Assembly (NCBI GenBank): GCA_021030915.1
Contig: JAGEMR010000228.1
Coordinates: 1-27,263, forward strand
Source: Astrothelium macrocarpum
Taxonomy: Eukaryota; Ascomycota; Dothideomycetes; Trypetheliales; Trypetheliaceae
Length of the DNA stretch: 27,263 bases
Direction: 5' to 3'
Positions 23,860 to 27,263 of the stretch are shown one piece after another (position 1 is the stretch's first letter; each line of letters opens with the position of its first letter). The position numbers and the translations under genes are program-made. The notes below the pieces were generated by a model. That model was not told the DNA's origin, ran no database searches, and was given only the letters and a program-made list of their open reading frames with translations.

Positions 23860-25563
23860 CTAAATAAGAGACGCGAGAGATTGTTCCTTGTCTTCCAGAT
23901 CGGGTGGCTCCAATGATTGGGAACACGAAGAGTCATGGGAGGTCATGCTAATACTGGACGCAGTGCGGGAATGCGAGTCGTCCTGCACCTCATTTACACA
24001 ACATCCCCGACAAAGCTCTGGATGATCCCGGTAAATCCGATTAATGCTGTTTAGTATGAAAGCCAAATCTTTTCGATTTTCAACATGCGTGGCCATCATG
24101 TGCACCACGACGAGTTCAAGCATCTTCTCCACAAGTCCGAAAAGTCTATGATGACGTCCTAGCTTTCTCTTAACCAGAACACTGGATTCTCGGGCTGCAC
24201 GAATACGATCAACGAAAGTATTGTTTGAGACCAGCTTAGCATAAGTGTCGTCAGTACTAGGAAGCTTTACTCCAATAGCTAGCAATCCAAGGATTTCGTA
24301 GAATACGCAACCGAGACTGAATATATCGCCCATTTTGCCGGTTCTATTTCTGGATCCTTGTGGGAAAGGCCCTGCCGATCCGTAGAATGCCTCTGGTGGC
24401 TCGTACTTCCATGTCCCTAGAGTTCTTGTATATCCCTCTCGTGTAGCTTCTTGACTAGCGAAAGAGGTGCCAAAATCCGTAAGAATAATACCCTGGTCAT
24501 GAATGAGAATATTGTCTGGTTTGATATCTTGATGTCGGATTCCTCGACTATGAAGATCTCTCATAGTGGTAGCCAGACAACGCATGTACCGGAATAGTTG
24601 ACAACGTCCTTCTCCAAACGTTTGCCATTTGGTATTCTGTCGTGCTTCTGAAGTCTTTTGCATATAGTCGTACAAATTGCTTTCTGCGACTGGTTTCATG
24701 ATTATATAATAGTTCTTCTCGTCTTGGTAGTGTTCGCACACTGTGATGACATGAGGGTGCTCCGCTCGCCGTATAAGTTCGACCTCGTTCTGAAGATGTT
24801 CGTCGCTAACAAACCTTTTAGGCATCTGTTTTCGAGCGAATAAAGTGTCAGGCTTCTTCAGGTTAGTAACGCTAGCCACAGTTCCATGGCCTCCTTGCGC
24901 AAGGATTTCGTGCAAACGATAGCCTCGGAAGTCATCATTAGGGTAGCGTTCGGCCTCAGGGTAGCGTTCGGCCTCAGAGTACCTCAATTGTCTCCCACGA
25001 GAGCGCGTGATGGGATCAAGACGACTGTTCTGTGCATTCCGGAGAGGACGAGGTGATCTTCTGGGGGCAGTCTTGACTACCCGTCCCCCACGTCTTGGTT
25101 GATTGCCACGCGCTGAAGAGGTAGTTTGAGGAGTTACCATAGATTTGCGATCGCGATAGAATACAGCAGTAGGCTGGCTTCGCTGTAATTTTGAAGGAAG
25201 TCTCCGTGAAGAAGTCTCCGGCAATTGGTATGGCTCTGTTGACGAGCGAAGCCTCGGTGAAGCAGGAATTTCTGGAGATTGACTTGGCGGTGTTGATGAG
25301 CGTAGCGTCCACGAAAGAGAATTCCACAGCCATTTATTTACGTCATTGAGTCTTTGCTGATCCAATTCATGCGTCTGACAAGTTTGCACGGCCTCGGAAG
25401 AGCTCGTTGGGCTGTCAGACCTGTAACGAAGAAATAAAGTCTGTCCTCGCGGCAGCAGTCCATTGTCTGTATCTAATCTTGAGACCTCGACTCCATGCAG
25501 CGTACTCTGTCTTGATCTATCATCAACTGCGTCTGGAGCGTCCGATTCAACTTCACTGCCCAT
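23860..25563 (-). CDS. Fungal protein kinase of the non-RD type with long disordered N-terminus
   Basis: A single exon encodes 567 aa from the first in-frame ATG (25563-25561, MGSEVES). The frame stays open upstream to a TGA at 25641-25639, so a spliced upstream exon is possible. Residues 1 to about 210 are Ser/Pro/Arg-rich and probably disordered, ending in two EAERYP units. The kinase domain runs from about 213 to 490: glycine loop QGGHGTV, catalytic-lysine strand FARK (Lys245), a helix-C glutamate near 260, catalytic loop HQDIKPDN (344-351), DFG (363-365), PPE in place of APE (389-391), then DIFSLGCVFYEIL. The catalytic Asp, Lys and Asn are all present, so activity is likely. The HRD arginine is Gln, which suggests activation-loop phosphorylation may not be needed. 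Substrate and pathway unknown. Confidence 0.86.
   Translation of the reverse strand: MGSEVESDAPDAVDDRSRQSTLHGVEVSRLDTDNGLLPRGQTLFLRYRSDSPTSSSEAVQTCQTHELDQQRLNDVNKWLWNSLSWTLRSSTPPSQSPEIPASPRLRSSTEPYQLPETSSRRLPSKLQRSQPTAVFYRDRKSMVTPQTTSSARGNQPRRGGRVVKTAPRRSPRPLRNAQNSRLDPITRSRGRQLRYSEAERYPEAERYPNDDFRGYRLHEILAQGGHGTVASVTNLKKPDTLFARKQMPKRFVSDEHLQNEVELIRRAEHPHVITVCEHYQDEKNYYIIMKPVAESNLYDYMQKTSEARQNTKWQTFGEGRCQLFRYMRCLATTMRDLHSRGIRHQDIKPDNILIHDQGIILTDFGTSFASQEATREGYTRTLGTWKYEPPEAFYGSAGPFPQGSRNRTGKMGDIFSLGCVFYEILGLLAIGVKLPSTDDTYAKLVSNNTFVDRIRAARESSVLVKRKLGRHHRLFGLVEKMLELVVVHMMATHVENRKDLAFILNSINRIYRDHPELCRGCCVNEVQDDSHSRTASSISMTSHDSSCSQSLEPPDLEDKEQSLASLI
24941..24976 (-). repeat. Exact 18-bp tandem duplication inside the kinase gene
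   Basis: gggtagcgttcggcctca occurs twice in a row without a mismatch (24941-24958, 24959-24976), coding two EAERYP hexapeptides just before the kinase domain. Perfect identity points to recent slippage, so length may vary between strains. Confidence 0.8.
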
Positions 25564-26008
25564 ATTCGCCTTCTCATCCGACCAAGTGGCCTTGCATGCG
25601 TGTGTTATCTCCCTTGATCTCTGTGTCAATGTTATTTTTCATGTATCCAATGGTATAGGTGCAGATTACTAAAAGGTGCACGTTGAAATGCCAAACTCAA
25701 CTTAAAATTATTCGAAGGCTAGATAAAGGTATTGACAAATTGTTTGCTGATGAAATAGACTGATGAATGATTCAAAATAAGGCTCTACGGTTGGGTATGG
25801 ACTTATCTCAAGAAGAACATTTCAGCCTTGACGCGTGTGGAAGTTGCTAGATAATCAGGGGACAGTGGCATACAACCCAATTTGGTTTTCATAAACATTC
25901 ATCTTATGTAGGAGTCTTCCCTGCAGCTCGCACGGCCCGGCAGCTCGCACACCCTCATCTCATGCAGCCTCTCAACTTTCACATTGAATAACTCCATCAA
26001 ATCGAAAG
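25564..26008. other. Kinase upstream region and island margin
   Basis: This is the promoter side of the kinase gene and the transition to island 3. An 11-bp direct repeat gcagctcgcac occurs at 25923-25933 and 25940-25950. No gene is supported. Confidence 0.45.
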
Positions 26009-27263
26009 ATGATTACATTAAATTTCAAAATATTCTATTTAAGATTTATACAAAATTTTTGTGCAGTTTAATTATGTATTAAAACGTATAAGACGTTTGA
26101 TGTTACATCTGGCGCGAGTTTATTTGGATTCTATCATTTTCATTTCAGAATCAGAATTTATAATAATCATTTATTATTTTAATTGACCAGATTATTTCTT
26201 CTTATTAAGAATTCTTTTCTTTTATTATTTAATATTTTGTAAGAATTGTTTTGAAATAATCTTCTATTTTTTGAATATTTTCCGTATAATCTTTTTTAAA
26301 ATTTTATCAATTAGATGTTATAATTACTTTCTTTTTTTCTTATTTTTATATATTTATAATTTCTATTATTTACGTTTTTTATTGAATATCCTTTTTATAA
26401 TTTCATTTTATTTGCGTTTCATTTTTATTTTTATTTTTACCTTTTTCTGAATCTGAATTTTAAATATTTATTTAATTTTTAAAGAATTTATAAAAATAAT
26501 CTTTTATTCGTTTTCAATTTTTAATTATTCAAAAAGAGATTTATTTTTAAATATTTTTTTTTTTGAATTACAATTTTTTCATTTATTTATATAAATTGAT
26601 ATTTCAAAATAGTATTTTTTATAATCATTTATTCAAATTTATATAATAATTTTTTATTCATTATAATAATTATTTTTATACGAATAATTATATATATATA
26701 TTTTTAATCAGAAATTGATAAATCTGAAAAGAATTCTGATTTTATAAAAAAAGATCTATTTATTGATTTTTTTAATTAATTAAAAATAATATCCATATTA
26801 AATGGTATTAATTTTATTTTAAATCATTCATTTTTAATATTATGAATATTAAAAATATTAATTCAAATAGATCAAAATAAATCAAAAAAATCTTTTTAAT
26901 CTGATAAGAAATTTTTTCTAATAATATATAATCAATGTTCTAATTTTTATAAATATCTGATTAATAAAAAATTAAATAAATTCATATTCAATAATTATAA
27001 ATGATGAATAAAATGAAATGGAAAAATAATAATTAAAATATGATTTTTTATATATCAATTAAAAAATTTAAATGAAAAATGGTTATTATGATCGTCAAAT
27101 CATATAAAATATTATAAACGATTATTTCTGATTCTTTTCCGTATATATTTATTAAATATATTAATCAATCAATCAAATACAAAATCTTTATTTATAAAAT
27201 CAGATAATATATTTATAAAATCAGATAATATATTTATAAAATCAGATAATATATTTATAAAAT
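26009..27263. repeat. AT-rich island 3, continues past the window
   Basis: Composition falls sharply from about 26009 and stays very AT-rich to the end. No open frame is usable. The residual bases again favour TpC and GpA steps, as in islands 1 and 2. Confidence 0.8.
27201..27263. repeat. 21-bp tandem repeat, three exact copies, cut by window end
   Basis: A 21-bp unit beginning cagataatat and ending ttataaaat repeats exactly at 27201-27221, 27222-27242 and 27243-27263. A partial copy precedes it (27189-27200). The array reaches the last base, so its real copy number is unknown. Confidence 0.9.

Noticed and set aside
25561..25629. Kinase start at 25629, which would give 589 aa
   Set aside because: The codon there is TTG, not ATG; the first in-frame ATG is at 25563.

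Overview
The window is a piece of a filamentous ascomycete (Pezizomycotina) nuclear genome. The genes are split by many 47-104 nt introns with GTNNGN donors and CTAAC/CTGAT-like branch sites. The recognisable genes are typical of Pezizomycotina: a HeLo-like/NACHT/ankyrin STAND protein, BZZ1, a secreted acid sphingomyelinase, DBP5, a small secreted protein and a fungal-type kinase. Genus cannot be told from the sequence. Gene-bearing blocks of balanced composition alternate with extremely AT-rich islands, a bipartite genome of the kind usually attributed to RIP.

Layout. 1-3290 is AT-rich island 1, with a short GC-richer tip at 1-90. 3712-8365 (+) is an intact, spliced NLR-like gene (Helo-like N-terminus, NACHT, ankyrin repeats) that sits alone between two islands. 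8474-11045 is AT-rich island 2, bounded by a perfect 13-bp terminal inverted repeat and read here as a degraded DNA transposon. 11046-12109 has no convincing gene. 12110-14787 (-) is BZZ1 (F-BAR, C1, two SH3 domains). 15429-17984 (-) is a 12-exon secreted acid sphingomyelinase. 18878-20603 (+) is the nuclear-export helicase DBP5, divergent from the sphingomyelinase across an 893-bp shared upstream region. 22497-22898 (+) is a 133-aa preproprotein with four cysteines. 23860-25563 (-) is a non-RD protein kinase. AT-rich island 3 begins near 26010 and ends at the window edge in a 21-bp tandem repeat.

The three central genes are widely conserved housekeeping or secretory genes and show no common pathway. 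The three genes nearest the islands (NLR, secreted protein, kinase) are of types usually found in accessory, fast-evolving compartments. Gene models were assembled by hand from splice-site logic and family motifs; all exon joins preserve frame and restore conserved motifs.

The most unusual signals are: the residual base context of the islands, where surviving C is mostly preceded by T and CpA is not depleted, opposite to the classical RIP index; the TIR-bounded element; and catalytic motifs carried on micro-exons (25 nt for the NACHT Walker A, 14 nt for part of the sphingomyelinase GNHD).
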